A stretch of DNA of 64,000 nt. Source: Rhodamnia argentea (lineage: Eukaryota; Streptophyta; Magnoliopsida; Myrtales; Myrtaceae). The position numbers were made by a program, and so were the translations under genes. Shown here piece by piece: positions 22,645-34,146 of this stretch. The notes under the pieces are model-generated. The model saw only the letters and a list, made by a program, of their open reading frames with translations, did no database searches and was not told where the DNA came from. The stretch lies in NCBI RefSeq assembly GCF_020921035.1, contig NC_063151.1, positions 6,014,001 through 6,078,000 of the forward strand, read 5' to 3'. Numbering within the stretch: the stretch's first letter is position 1; each line of letters starts with the position of its first letter.

Positions 22645-22652
22645 TATTTATA
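22645..22652 (+). promoter_or_regulatory. TATA-like box of the third small gene
   Basis: TATTTATA lies 128 bp upstream of the ATG at 22780. Confidence 0.45.
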
Positions 22653-22779
22653 CACGCAATCGCGGGGCCTCGAGGCTCTCCTCCTCCAAGCTCAGGTCCA
22701 CCGATCGAGAATCGCCATCGTAACCACCGCGCACCGCGATTCATATTTCGGAAGGATCGATACGGATAAAGCAGGTCAG

Positions 22780-23010
22780 ATGATCGGACAGGGAGTCAAC
22801 CGCCAGCCGGCGGTGGGTCGGGATCAGAAGAAGTGCAAGTTCGAAGCCGCGTTCAAGTCGATGCAGCAGGCGGCGGCATCCGGCGGTGGCGGAGGTGCGA
22901 CTCAGGCGCAGAGCAAGAGGGAGGCGAATGCGGCGGAGGTGGAGGAGGAGAAGAGGAAGAGAGAGAGGGTCGAGTTTCTGCTGCAACTAGTTTGCTGGGG
23001 ACCTGACTAG
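22780..23010 (+). CDS. Small protein with DUF3774-like C-terminus
   Basis: This single exon encodes 76 aa. The N-terminal part does not match the family helix. The middle has a short Gly run (about residues 36-40) and a charged Glu/Lys/Arg helix (about 48-63), a possible short coiled coil. Only the end, VEFLLQLVCWGPD, resembles the family signature LSCWGPN. It has a TATA-like box and the same strand and neighbourhood as the two typical members, so I take it as a far-diverged relative. It might be a different small protein with a chance CWGP ending. Confidence 0.55.
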   Translation: MIGQGVNRQPAVGRDQKKCKFEAAFKSMQQAAASGGGGGATQAQSKREANAAEVEEEKRKRERVEFLLQLVCWGPD

Positions 23011-23195
23011 AGATTGTATCAGCGAGCCAATCACACTTCTTAATAGAAAATGATAATCTGTAATACATCGATATTATACTAATCATCGTAATTTATTTCA
23101 ATATCAACCAAATTGAGTTTTCCCGCGGTTGATTTTAATAATTACATATTCATGAATTAATTAGCTGTACAAATTGAAGGGGGACTAATTCCCTT

Positions 23196-24772
23196 GGAAA
23201 AGTATCAACTTTAGTTGGAATCTCGATTATGGCTCCCCGAACTTTTTTTATCTCGTAAAAATTACCAACTTTTGCTCCGTAACCAAATTTACTCTTGATT
23301 AACTTGTCATTTACTGACGTTGGTTAAGTACCGTGGATAATGACATGGCGTTAAGACATGAAGCTTCAAGCATGAGTTGAGTTTCATGTGGTGAGTGGGA
23401 TGTCCCTCTATATCTTCATTGTTGGTCGATTCGCCATCACCATTGTCATTTTGGTCGCGTGTCACCACATCACTCTTATTGTGGAACCTCGGTGCCTAGG
23501 GCATCACGGTCTCATTATCGAAACCTCGGCATCTAGCACAATTTTCGGGCAATCTCACTCGTTTGTTTTTGGCCAACCTTTATTTTTCGAAAGTCATGAC
23601 GAACCGCATAACCGTTTTCCTTTTTTTTTTATCAAATAATATGGCATTGATGAAATGAGCAACAAAAATTATAATACCCAAAGCAACAATCCAAAAATAA
23701 TAATAAATAATAGTATGATTCACCAAAAGCAACAAACCCTAATATAAAAATAAAATTTGAATCCACCAAAAGCACAATGATCCTCCGAGAATTAACATAG
23801 TGAAGTCTTTCATCACACTTCAATTTTGTTGTACCCATTAAAAAGAATTGAAATTATAGGATCCAAATAACATGCTAAAGACACCACATTAAGGTGCATA
23901 AACCAACCAAAAACTCAAACACCACGAGCATAAAACCAAAATCATAGTTATTTGGACACACATTGGGTTTCTTTTTTTTTTTAGTAACTAAAACCGGTTC
24001 TAAAACCGGTTCGGGTGGGTTCCACTAGAAGAACCGGACGTTTCAACCGTTCCAAAATTGGAAAAACGCCGGTTTGAGCAAGAACCGTTGTTCGGTGGCG
24101 TCTTACTGGGCCTACATCACTCTCATTATCGAACCTCAGCGTCTAGCACAATCTCGGGCAATCTCACTCTTTGGCCAACCTTTATTGAAAGTCATGACGA
24201 ACCGCATAACCTTCATTAATGAAGGTGCTCGAATTCAAATTTGGACCGCACGACCTCAAATGTGAGGCTACCCGCCTCAACAGTGGGTGGCAACCTCCAT
24301 TAACGGAGGTTTTGGCCTCGAATTTGAGGTCGTGACCTCAAATATGAGTTCAAGCTAGAAGGGGCTCGAAGGATGATTGTTGTGGGAGGCGGTGAGGTGG
24401 TGATGGAGGGAGGATCGGGACAACGGCGAGGTGGTGGTGGAAGGCGAGTGCCTAGGAAGAGTTGATCGTGGGGCTAAGTTGATGGCGGTCTGGATGTTGT
24501 CCAATATGGTCTGATTGTTGTCCGGAGGTGAAAGGAGGCAGAAGAAATGAAAAAGTCAAGAAAAGGAGGAAGAAGAAATAGAAAATGAATACATAATTCT
24601 GATTTCGAAAATAAAAACGACATGGCGTTGACACATGGCACTATTGGACAGAAAGATAAGGAAGATCAGACATGGGCATTGAGTGAAAGTTAAAAATTCT
24701 TTAGGAGACAAAAAAAAAAAAAATTAAGGTCAGTATTGAGGTTCCATGTAAAGTTGGTGTTTGTTTTTATGG
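23196..24772. mobile_element. Foldback element, family E, with internal insertion
   Basis: The left arm (23196-23330) has units such as AAGTATCAACTTTAGTTGGA and CCCCGAACTTTTTTTATCTC. The right end (24610-24772) has them inverted (AAAGTTGG, GAGGTTCC, TTAAAAATTCTTTAGGAGAC). Both sides carry GACATGGCGTT near the inner arm ends. A GC-rich core (about 24270-24450) and a purine tract (24510-24590) follow the shared plan. It looks older than families A and C, and no target duplication was recognised. Confidence 0.55.
23465..24215 (+). repeat. Direct repeats flanking an insertion inside element E
   Basis: About 110-150 bp containing GGCAATCTCACTC, GGCCAACCTTTATT and GTCATGACGAACCGCATAACC occurs at 23465-23615 and again at 24108-24215. 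The ~490 bp between holds AT-rich sequence and an AACCGGTTC-rich end near 23990-24060. The repeats are too long for a target duplication, so a partial internal duplication is more likely. Confidence 0.6.
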
Positions 24773-24883
24773 AATTAGGCCAATCAGAGAGAGAAGCACC
24801 CAACTGGGGGGGGGCAAAGGTTGGTTTGAGTTCGGCTCCCTCCGAGAAGAGCTCGGTTAAAAAAACCACCCGCGCGGCGGCTG

Positions 24884-25014
24884 TTATGGGGGGGGGGGGG
24901 GGGGGGGCTCCCGCCCCCCCCCCTCCCGGCCCACCCCCCCCCCCCCCTCTGGGGTCACCCCGCCCGCCCAAAAAAAAAAACACAAAAAACAAAAAAAAAA
25001 AAAAAAAAAAAGAG
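24884..25014. repeat. Extreme homopolymer block (G, C, then A runs)
   Basis: A G run of about 20 is followed by interrupted C runs and then by long A runs broken by single C or T bases. Within ~130 bp almost every base is in a homopolymer. It may be a real low-complexity tract or a sequencing/assembly artefact. Confidence 0.7.
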
Positions 25015-26563
25015 GGATTCTCCGACCGAAAAGAGAAAGAGAGAGAGAGGGGATGTACAACAGTACAAGGACCGGTTGAGATGGGCCAGATAAGCCCACG
25101 ATATGGGCCCAAGAGCAATGGCCCAAAGCCCATGTTGACCATCACTCCCACGTTGACCATTGGGAGTCGATTATTGAAAAATTTTGTTTTCAGCCAGCGA
25201 GGCACGGATTTCGTCAAATGAAGGAAACGAAAGCGTGGCGCGCGCGCGGGGAACGTGGTATTAATCTAATTAGGTTCCTTCAACCTTCCCCAACGAACTT
25301 AGCCGACACCCAATTGAATGCCCCCCCTGTCCCCTTCAATCCCAACCTAATTCTTCGCAAACACGAATTCAATCGCCGACTCCCTCCCACCTCAAATATC
25401 TCGAAACTGAAAGACAAAAAGGAAGAAGAGCTACTTGGATTGACTTAGCCGTTGCATAACTACGGCAACTTCGTTTTCAAGTGTGTTCCGATAATATTCT
25501 ATCAAAGCGTTCGATGGGCATAGGTCGTAATTTCGATATACGGACCTTTTTCTCGATGTTGCGTATATAGTCGTTGTTTTGCCAATCAAGTATGTCCGGA
25601 GTGCTCGTGAGAACCATCATCCTAATAACAGTCATGTACGATAAATCTTCTTCCTTGACCCGATTGAAAATCCCTTTTTTTTTATCATTGAACTTCTGTA
25701 CCTAAAATAGGAGTGAAAATGATTGGGATTGGGGAATGTCATAACGAATTATACAGCTAAGCCGATGGAATGGACTTACTAAGACACAGAGTTCCGGATA
25801 ATCTTTTCGCTCGCGCAGGATCCCAACTATTTCGTAGCTCGACCCGTCCGTCAGGATATATCTACTAATGTCAGTCCTTTTCAATTTCGTTCGTTGGCCG
25901 GACGGCGATGCTTCAAATGTGGATCGTCCCACGAAGTTGCCAACCCACTCGCAATCGCATCATTAATCGCGCCAAATATGACCAATTTCCGACGGCCGAG
26001 CCAATACGACGTCTCCTAAGCCGCTGACGTGGCTGCGCTCTCTTTTATTCTCGAACATAAATTCCCCAACCAACCGCAAATCGCCCATCCCAATTTAATT
26101 TTAATGATTGGAATCCTCGCTCGCCGACACGGCGTCGTACAGCGAAGAAGTAAACGGGGGCTTAGCTGGGTGGGGGACGGACCCCAAATCCCGAAGTCAA
26201 ATCCACTTCAACCCCAGCTTGAGATCCGAACCCTTTCTGTTAAACTCGTGACATACAAACAAAACTCTTTTCCCTTCTCGCCTCGGGAGCTCGCGAAAGG
26301 GCGTGAAATTACCATTTTGCCATCGTCGTCATCAATTATCCAACTTCCTCCAATTTCCCCAAAAAAGCCGTCACTCAAAAACCTCCACCTCCCTCTCTCT
26401 ATCTCTGGCTTCTCTCTCCTCCGTGCGTGCTTCTCCGCTCAATTTCGACTCTTAAACTTCTTGCCGAGGCTCCTCGTCGCCGATTGGACCCTCGCCGCAG
26501 CGTCCCGCTCAATGTGATAGAGCCTCTCTCGTTGGAGTTTCATCGGGTTGTCGGCGAGCGAAG
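25015..26563 (+). promoter_or_regulatory. Upstream region of the VAP4-type gene
   Basis: It is GC-richer than surrounding intergenic DNA near 26000-26560. Pyrimidine-rich leader sequence (TCTCTATCTCTGG, TCTCTCTCC) lies just before the ATG. No clear TATA box and no other gene are supported. Confidence 0.45.
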
Positions 26564-29533
26564 ATGGCGATCGCCGACAGGCAGAAGCCGAAGGTGTTCG
26601 GCCTGTGTCCGTTTTGGCAGTCGGCCAGCTTGAACACGTCCTCTTCTTCGGGCTCCACGCAGAACCTTCACAACAGCAATGTCTACCACGACAGGAGCCA
26701 GGCTGGCCGGCCCGTGGACGGATCGCGCGTGCGGCCCGGCTCGTCCAATACGGTGTCTTCGGTCGCCAGATCGCTCCTCCCCGCCCGGCGCCGGCTCCGG
26801 CTCGATCCGGCGAATAATCTCTACTTCCCCTGTGAGATGTCGTTGACTTTCCTTCTTCGGTTTGTTGGTCTGTTGATTAAAATAAGTCATACGCGGAGAG
26901 TTTTATGTTTTTTATTAAGCTTTCTGTCGTTGGTTCACTTCGGTTTGTTCCTTTGTTTTGTCATTCCATTTTGCTCTGGCACGTCTAGTTTAAGTTTTTA
27001 AGATTATCTCATTCAAGGTACCCTCCATTCTAGACGTTTTCCACGAAAAGGATAGAATGGAAAAGCCTTCGGGACTCCATGGTTGCGTGTTTGTGAGTCT
27101 TGAGATTATATCTTATTAAGGTTATTCAGCTTGATTTCTTTATTCTTTTCCCCGGTGTTATACTCGTTCATTCGCTCCGGTTGCTTTCTGAAGCAACATG
27201 AGGAAGCATTTTTTTTTTTGTGGGCATTGCAAGAAGAAATGATAGCTTTTTTGAATGATGTGCTGTAAACGAGGAGATTTATCTGTTTTGATCACCAAGG
27301 CGTTGAATTTATGCATTTATCTTATCTTGGTACATGCATGCGTTTGTTTCCTCTAGCTATACGTGCTACATTCTTTTCGAGACTTATTGTTTTGGTATTC
27401 TCCATCCTTTTTCAGATGAACCGGGCAAACAGGTGAGGAGCGCAATCAGATTAAAAAACACGAGCAGGTCACATGTTGCTTTCAAGGTAAAATGATTCTA
27501 TCGGAACATGTACATTAAGCTTGAGGACGGATATAGGACTCATAAATTTATTTATTTATTTTTTTTTTGGTCCCAAGTTCGATGATAACTGCTTTTTTTT
27601 TTCGCATTTAGTATGTAGAACATAATTTAATAATTCAATACTAATAAATTCAACTATGGAGTCCTAGTAGAATGATCTTTCTTTGAAGAGATTTTGCTGA
27701 AAATGTGATTGTTGATGGAGAGTTACTGGTGTAGAAATTTTAATATGACATGGGATAGACTAAAAAAACTATTTTCTCCTTTTGTCATTGGCGATCTTGT
27801 CGAGTTATCACCATGTATGTCGTTGGAATGAAAATAAGGCGAAACTAAGGCAAAAGCTAGGTGATTGATTTGTAGGGCTTCAATTGATAATACTTATCTG
27901 GATAATAGTGAAATTTAGCACATCACCTATATGTATGGGGTTAATGTAATTTTGCTGAATATTAACTGAACCGAGCTTAGTAATCTTGCTTTTGAACATC
28001 GGGCCTGTTTAACCTAATTGCTTGTTCTTAATTAGTTCCAAACTACTGCACCGAAAAGCTGTTATATGCGTCCTCCTGGTGGTACCCTTGCTCCTGGTGA
28101 AAGTATTATAGCTACAGGTAATAATATGTCCTTTGGCCTTTTACTGTATGCCGTGTGTTCATCACTTCTTTTAAAACTGCTTGCATTCGACATGGGACAA
28201 GGATATCACTTGCTCTATGTTTGAATATAAATATTTTTATGAATTTCTTGTCCAGCTTCTATTGATACCTCTCTTGTTTCCTCTTTGAATATGAACTACA
28301 GTCTTCAAGTTTGTGGAGCATCCAGAGAATAATGAAAAGCAACCAGACCAAAAGAGCAAGGTCAAATTCAAGATAATGAGCCTGAAAGTCAAAGCAGGGA
28401 CAGACTATGTGCCTGAGCTGGTAAATAAATTGCTCTACCTTATAAATCAATAGCTCTGTCTCTGTCTCTGTCTCTCCCTATGATGCACTAAATGATTGAT
28501 CTATGCAACCATTGGATGGAGTGAATTCTAGATGGGTAATTTTCAGCCAACTGTCTTGGATCTGACCTTGTTCCTTTCCTTATTTGCATTCCTGGGGCGG
28601 CACAGAAATTGCAATAACCTCCTCTGTTTACACATATGACATGTCACTGGTTTTGCAATTTTGTTTATCTGAAATGAAATTATGCTCTGATAGTACTTGT
28701 TTTGGGAGGAGCAAGTTCATAGACTCGTGTCAGATGCTGTCTAATCTCTAAAGGACAAAGATGGATAACAGAGGCATCTGCTGATTGACAATGTGTTCGT
28801 ATATTGCTTGTCCCAAGATAGTATTTGGAAGCTCTCTGGCTGGGCATAATTAGGAATGGGTTGATCGACTCTCTAGTACATGATGATGGTGTTTCTTCCT
28901 ATTTCTTTTCAACGGTCCATGTGCTTCTTGGGGATGTCTTGTCACTGCTGGTTGGTATTGAGTTAGGTTTGCTATGTCCAGGACCATTGCATTCTATTTC
29001 AATATGAACTGACTAGATGGATTACATACTTTCTAATGAGCTGACATTTGCTGGCTCATATTCACAAATTTCTTGCAGTTTGATGAACAAAAGGATCAAG
29101 TAACAGTGGAGCGAATTTTACGTGTTGTCTTTCTAGATGTCGAGCGCTCCACTCCTGTAAGTCGAAACAGCTTGCCTGATTGTGAATTGTGTGACCTGCT
29201 CCACTTGTTGATTACCATAAGCAGCCGACAACAACGCTGGGTACTTTTTTACTCTGTAGGCAATGGAAAAACTGAAGCGTCAGTTGGCAGAAGCTGAGGC
29301 TGCTCTTGAAACCCGCAAGAAACCTCCAGCAGAAACAGGAGCTCAAGTTGTAGGAGATGGTCTCGTGATAGATGAATGGGTGAATTTTCTCATTGACTCA
29401 TGGTTGCTTTACACGCGTTTAAGTAAGCCTTATCGTGACTGCTTTTAACTCTTTTAACCTCCTATCATCTCAGAAGGAGCGGAGGGAGAAGTATCTGGCT
29501 CGACAACAAGTCGAAGCTGTAGGATCAGCATAA
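26564..29533 (+). CDS. Vesicle-associated protein 4-type (plant VAP, MSP domain)
   Basis: Seven coding exons (26564-26831, 27416-27486, 28036-28117, 28302-28420, 29079-29156, 29260-29379, 29474-29533) join in consistent phases to 265 aa. A Ser-rich N-terminal leader (about 1-65) is followed by the major sperm protein domain (about 76-202). This contains the RRRLRLDP strand and the FKFQTTAPK motif, which corresponds to the VAP consensus that binds FFAT peptides. A short coiled coil follows (EKLKRQLAEAEAAL, 209-222) and the end is VIDEWKERREKYLARQQ. VAPs usually end in an ER membrane anchor; this class, like Arabidopsis VAP4-1/4-2, shows no hydrophobic tail. The family acts at membrane contact sites and in trafficking. 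The assignment rests on near-full-length similarity to the 4-2 type. Confidence 0.94.
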
Positions 29534-30545
29534 AAGTCATTTGATCTTGCTAGAAACACCATTTTGGCCCAAATTGGAAAATATCAAATCAACCTTTCCA
29601 TGCATGGGCTTGATGTGTGTCAACTGAAATTAAGGAAGGAGGTGAATTGTCTTAAAGGGCTGCTTGTAGAGAAAGAGTAGCTTCTGGGATGCCTCCGGTG
29701 ATGGCCTTGTAAAATTATTGAACAGAAGGATGCAAGTCGGGGATGATATCAGAGTTTGGGTTGTGGCTACTTCCTTTCAATGGATTTTGCTGTGCCACAG
29801 AGAATAATAATGTCAGATTATGTCGCAGTTTGTTCGAGATATGTGGATTGGGTTGTCGGAGAATGGATGTAGGTGTTTTCTTTCCCTGTGGATTTGATTC
29901 TAGAATCTAGGTTAGATATCGGGTTTGTTTACTTAATGGCTCCTGTCACTTTTGAAATTTTACTTTCACATATGCATTTTTCCCACCTGTCTCGAGTTAT
30001 TTTACCTTTGTAAAGCAATGACAGGTAAGAATTTAGCTTAATTTTTATGAAGTGATGGTAGCGAATTAGAGTAATATCTGTGTGGACGTCAATTCAGGGG
30101 TGAAATGGCTTATACACTAATTAAAGTTTATCGCTATCATCTGATAAATCATGTAATAGTAAGACCAGCTGAGGTTGCTAGCGTCACCAGTTACTTGGCA
30201 CCGTGGACACCGGCCATCAGATTCATTGTGCAAGCGGCGAGGAGTTTATGGACTAAAGCTCGGTGGTCATGGTTTGCATTTAGGAACGCTTGATGCTTCT
30301 TGAAGCGGAAGGTAAATTCTTTACTTTCAATGTACTCATTTTTGTCAACCAGTTGGGGGCCTTTTTCCCGTGGATTGCTCGCTCCGGGATCAGCAACTTG
30401 CATTGATAAGTGAGGAAAGAGAGGTCGGAGGGACCCTGGAAGATGGTACAATAATTTAAGCATTCTGAGAACGACTTTTAGGCTTCCTTCGCCGAAGTGA
30501 AAAAGGAACTTTGGAGGGATACCGCCATTTCTCTCTGTTCCAGTT
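29534..30545. other. VAP gene 3' region and intergenic space
   Basis: It holds the 3' UTR and downstream sequence. Frames near 30190-30565 on the minus strand show no family likeness. Confidence 0.5.
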
Positions 30546-30549
30546 ACAG

Positions 30550-31080
30550 TGAGATCATCCGCCACTGGGCTTGTAAATCGAGCCAGGCTGAATCGTTACT
30601 TTGCCAAGCACAAGCCCGAGTCGGAACTCGAACCTCGACTTGAACTCGATTCGATAGTAATTTTCAATCTTGACTCATTTAAAATATCAAGGTACTCAAC
30701 CATGACTCGATTCAATCTCTTGTATGTGAAATCCAAACTTGAGTTTGAGCTTGACTTATGAGGTCAAGATTATGTAATGATAGTTTTTTTTTTTTTTGGG
30801 TCTACTTTTATAATTATAAAATAGTATATACAACATAATAATAAGAGCTCGAGCTGAGTAGCAACAAGTTTAAATTTTGATTCCACAACGTATTTGAGTA
30901 GTTTTACTCGAACTCGGCGGCACAATATGCTCCTGTAACTCGTATTCCTACTCAACTCAACAAGATACCCTAGTGATTCGAACTTGAATTAGATCCGAAA
31001 TTAAGCGAGTCGATATCAAAGAGTCATCGAACTAAACCTGAGCCATTTGCCAGTAGTTTGACTCGATTTGACTCCAATGG
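30550..31080. repeat. Repeat with CTCGA(A/G)CTCGA-rich ends
   Basis: Words of the type AACTCGA, CTCGAACTCG and GACTCGAT are dense at both ends (30600-30740 and 30845-31075), with an AT-rich middle. This is the look of a non-autonomous plant DNA transposon with subterminal repeats. Ends and family are not resolved. Confidence 0.45.
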
Positions 31081-31143
31081 CGTTAATTTTGTCTATGTAA
31101 GAGTGCAAAGCTAAGGCCACAGATATGACCTCTGAACACGTCG

Positions 31144-31168
<25 letters not shown>
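31144..31168 (+). repeat. (CT)n microsatellite
   Basis: An uninterrupted CT run lies about 175 bp upstream of the fourth DUF3774-like gene, in its promoter or leader. Confidence 0.85.
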
Positions 31169-31175
<7 letters not shown>

Positions 31176-31343
31176 CTGGTTTTTAGCAGCCAATGGTTTT
31201 AACAGAGTTGGGTCATCTTCCATCATTTTTCAGTCCCACCACTCGTCCTTTTCTATCTTTGAGCCTTTGTATCTGAAACAATCGTTGCCCACCTCATTCA
31301 TATCCTCTTAATCACTCAAACCCACCAGCATAAACAAAAGGGC

Positions 31344-31631
31344 ATGAGCATTCCCAAGAAAGCCTGCATTCTAGTCGCACTAGGGACTGTGGTCGGGTTA
31401 AGAGAGATGTCGCGTGCGAATCCCGGATCGTCGGCTCTCAAGCAGAACTTGAGAGGATCGGTTGGCTCGGCAAAAGCCCGAGTGGAAGCGACGAGTATCG
31501 GTTCGGCCACAGTGGATGCATCGAAACCTAAGGCTGGAAACAGCACGATGAGTGCATATGAGAGGTGTGTGGCTGCAGAGGAACCACTGAGGATGATGCT
31601 TTATCTCAGCTCCTGGGGACCCAATTCATAG
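31344..31631 (+). CDS. Divergent DUF3774 wound-induced-type protein
   Basis: This single exon encodes 95 aa. The N-terminus KKACILVALGTVVGLREM aligns with the family helix [18 protein letters not shown] but has lost most conserved residues, including the CRWN motif. The C-terminus AAEEPLRMMLYLSSWGPNS keeps the signature with serine in place of the usual cysteine. It lies on the same strand as the other members but beyond the VAP gene. Likely a functional but diverged paralogue. Confidence 0.75.
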   Translation: MSIPKKACILVALGTVVGLREMSRANPGSSALKQNLRGSVGSAKARVEATSIGSATVDASKPKAGNSTMSAYERCVAAEEPLRMMLYLSSWGPNS

Positions 31632-32290
31632 CACAAGAATCATCTTTTGCGCATCGATCACGGTCCTCGACCTCTCACGAACGGGAATTCGTTGTGCATC
31701 TTCTTGATGATGTCCCGGGGGATTGTAAGTGTTTGGTGCTTTGATGATAGCTACTCTTGAACTTGTGAGCTATAATATATTCCTAGACTTTACTGTGAAA
31801 ACAAAGCATGTGGTATCGACATCGACATCGAGAGATCGAGAGGAGAGAGAGAGAGAGAGAGATGAGTAGGGAGCAACTGAAGTGAGGGCTGCTGGTACAA
31901 ACATCATCATCTTCCTCATGATTATGGAGTGGCTCATTCCAGTTTCCAGGGTAGCTCCTCTCTTCCACATGTACAATAGTACTGTTTTGAGAGACTTGTC
32001 CATCCATTTGACAGTGCACACTGCAGGGCACTGATTGATTGTAAATAGATGCACGGTTTGCTATTCTTCATGCTATCCTCCCCCTCTCTGGACTAAGATC
32101 TTGGTTTATAATTGAATTTGGCGAAATAAAATTACAAGCAGGGAGGGCAAGTGATGTTATTAGGCCTAGAAGTTCAGACACGACATGGCCTTCGATATCA
32201 TGTAATAATATGCATTTAAGTTTTTTTAGCAATTCGATTAAAAGCCGATATTGATAACCCATCAACTTGCTCATCTTATGTAAGGAGTTA
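31632..32290. other. Intergenic, with a (GA)n run
   Basis: A GA repeat lies at about 31840-31862. No gene is supported. Confidence 0.5.
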
Positions 32291-32292
32291 GA

Positions 32293-32572
32293 TGTTGGAC
32301 CGACAATGAATTCCCATCGGTCATCTAATTGCCCCGGACGACTTTGCCCAGTTTTAGCGCACGGCATGGTACAAACATCCCCAGATTTTAATCTTGCTGT
32401 CGTCTGTTCTAGCTTATTAGAAAAGGGGAAGGAAAAAGGGAAGGAAAAGAGAAAGGTTAACAAAGAAACCAGGAACACGTACTGTACATAATGGTCCGGG
32501 TCATGGCCGGTGGGAGGTTGCGTATAAACACATTTAAAGAAACAAAAAAAACGACAGAACGAACGACCAGTC

Positions 32573-32606
<34 letters not shown>

Positions 32607-32700
32607 ACTCTCATACATTGTGCGGCAACGAAATGTTCTGCGACCCAAAAATCTGATGACCACCATTGTGGACGAAGACGGCGATGCCGCACTTGCTGCC
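32293..32700 (-). pseudogene. Duplicated 3' fragment of the DUF1223 gene
   Basis: It is similar along its whole length to 34500-34922, the 3' flank and last ~28 codons of the intact minus-strand gene. Translated on the minus strand, 32628-32700 gives CGIAVFVHNGGHQIFGSQN and a terminal NV before the stop, matching the intact gene's end with few changes. The rest of the coding region is missing, so it cannot make the protein. A (CT)n tract at 32577-32604 is expanded compared with the short run in the intact copy. Confidence 0.8.
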
Positions 32701-32703
32701 TGA

Positions 32704-33080
32704 GGCCTTCTCGTGGATGAAATATGAAACAATGTTCCCAATTTTGTTACATATGATTGAAATTAACTGATGCTTTTATGCATACAGATATAACTGTCCA
32801 TCTCCCAAGTCAGCCCACTAGCAAAGGAAGATCAATAATCAAGTAAAGTCATGAAATTTAGGAAATTCTCTGTAACTATTAGAGATCTGAGCATCCTCCT
32901 GCCTATGACCCTATTCTTAAGTGAAGACTAGAGGACAAATTAAGCATCCTGCACGACTTGTGGCAAATTTAGAGATGGACACATACCATGTGGGACCTCT
33001 GTATTGGGTTCTTCCTCTTTGGCATTCAGTGGGCGTGGCATGTTGGTTAAAGCAGGAAGAGACTGATTGGGCAAATTCGT
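32704..33080. other. Intergenic, nothing recognised
   Basis: No gene or clear repeat was seen. Confidence 0.4.
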
Positions 33081-33084
33081 CTCA

Positions 33085-33178
33085 GGCAATGAAAGAAAGG
33101 CTGATGAAAGGACTAAAATGGCACTATTGTAAAAGATTTAGGACTGAATTGCCACTATAGTCCGCTTTTTTCCCTAGC
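33085..33178. repeat. Solo arm of a family A foldback element
   Basis: Two ~30-nt units (AAAAGATTTAGGACTGAATT and a neighbour) end in TTTTTTCCCT, matching the right arm of the elements at 4165-4821 and 38091-38649. No partner arm was found. Confidence 0.55.
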
Positions 33179-33374
33179 CCAACAGGAGTGAAAGTAGTAT
33201 TTCATCATCCAAGCCCACTTGAAGAGCATCAAGGTCGTCCAACTCTCATGATTTCTGTCTAGTGTCTTTCACTATCCATCATATGACCATGGCTCGCTTA
33301 TTTTCTCTTTTGATCACTCACGGCACGACCGCAAATAGCAGGCTGTTTAGAGTAGAGCTAGCACAACTACCCAT

Positions 33375-33480
33375 TAGTAGTGGGCACCGGGTCCGGTTTT
33401 ATCTGGGAACATAGAACCGATCGGTTCCTGGTTCCAAGGCTGGAACCTTCCCAAGAACCAGGAACTGGGAGTTGATGTCC
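33375..33480. repeat. GGTTCC/AACCGG-rich remnant
   Basis: Dense GGTTCC, GAACCGATCGGTTCC and CCAAGAACC words mark the end of the same element type as 7778-8513. Similar remnants lie at 41135-41325 and 42100-42260. Confidence 0.45.
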
Positions 33481-34140
33481 TAATGTGCAACGATTTAAAA
33501 ACGTATCATGCATGGCTAATGCTCTCTTTATGGTATCGTAACCTAATTCAGCAATACATGTACTGTTAATGTGGTAAGAGTCCTCGTAAGATGCTAAGCG
33601 TGTTCTCAAACAACATTGAAGTAATTAAAACATAAGTGAGTTATAAATGTACTGCCATTTTCATATATTTTATCCATAAAATATCAACACCCCTCGTCTC
33701 CTGTACTTTCCAGTAAATATGTTTGTGCTCCAACTTTATCCATGTTCAATGTAAAGTTGCCCCACATTTGGTAAAAGGATTTTGATCAAATTTGCCAGCC
33801 GAAATCCATGGCTTCCTGAAGACTATGGTGCGGTCAGGATGTCACTACTGGATTTTGGCTGGTGGGTACAGAACGCGTTAACCAATGTTTGCATGAGAGG
33901 AGTCCTGGGAGGAAAATGAGATTTTCACTTCTCCATTCCTTTCGTGCAGCATCTTCCCATGCCATTCTGCAAATTGCATATGCCCAGACATAATATCACG
34001 GTTAGTCTCTGGAAGATGAGAATGGGGAAGAATGCCCTGCAAACTACATTGTGGATAAGACAGCACTAAGTGCTGGATAAAAAAAGTTCTCGAGTAGACG
34101 TGAATTAATGGAGGGTGATGTACTGGTTTTTCCTATCGGT
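33481..34140. other. Intergenic, nothing recognised
   Basis: No supported gene was found on either strand. Confidence 0.45.
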
Positions 34141-34146
34141 CATCTA

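Noticed and set aside
24690-25221. Long open frames on both strands over the homopolymer block (proline- or glycine-rich peptides)
   Set aside because: They arise from G, C and A runs. There is no conserved motif and frames are open on both strands at once.
30191-30565. 124-codon minus-strand frame after the VAP gene
   Set aside because: There is no recognisable domain, no splice or promoter support, and it overlaps a repeat boundary.
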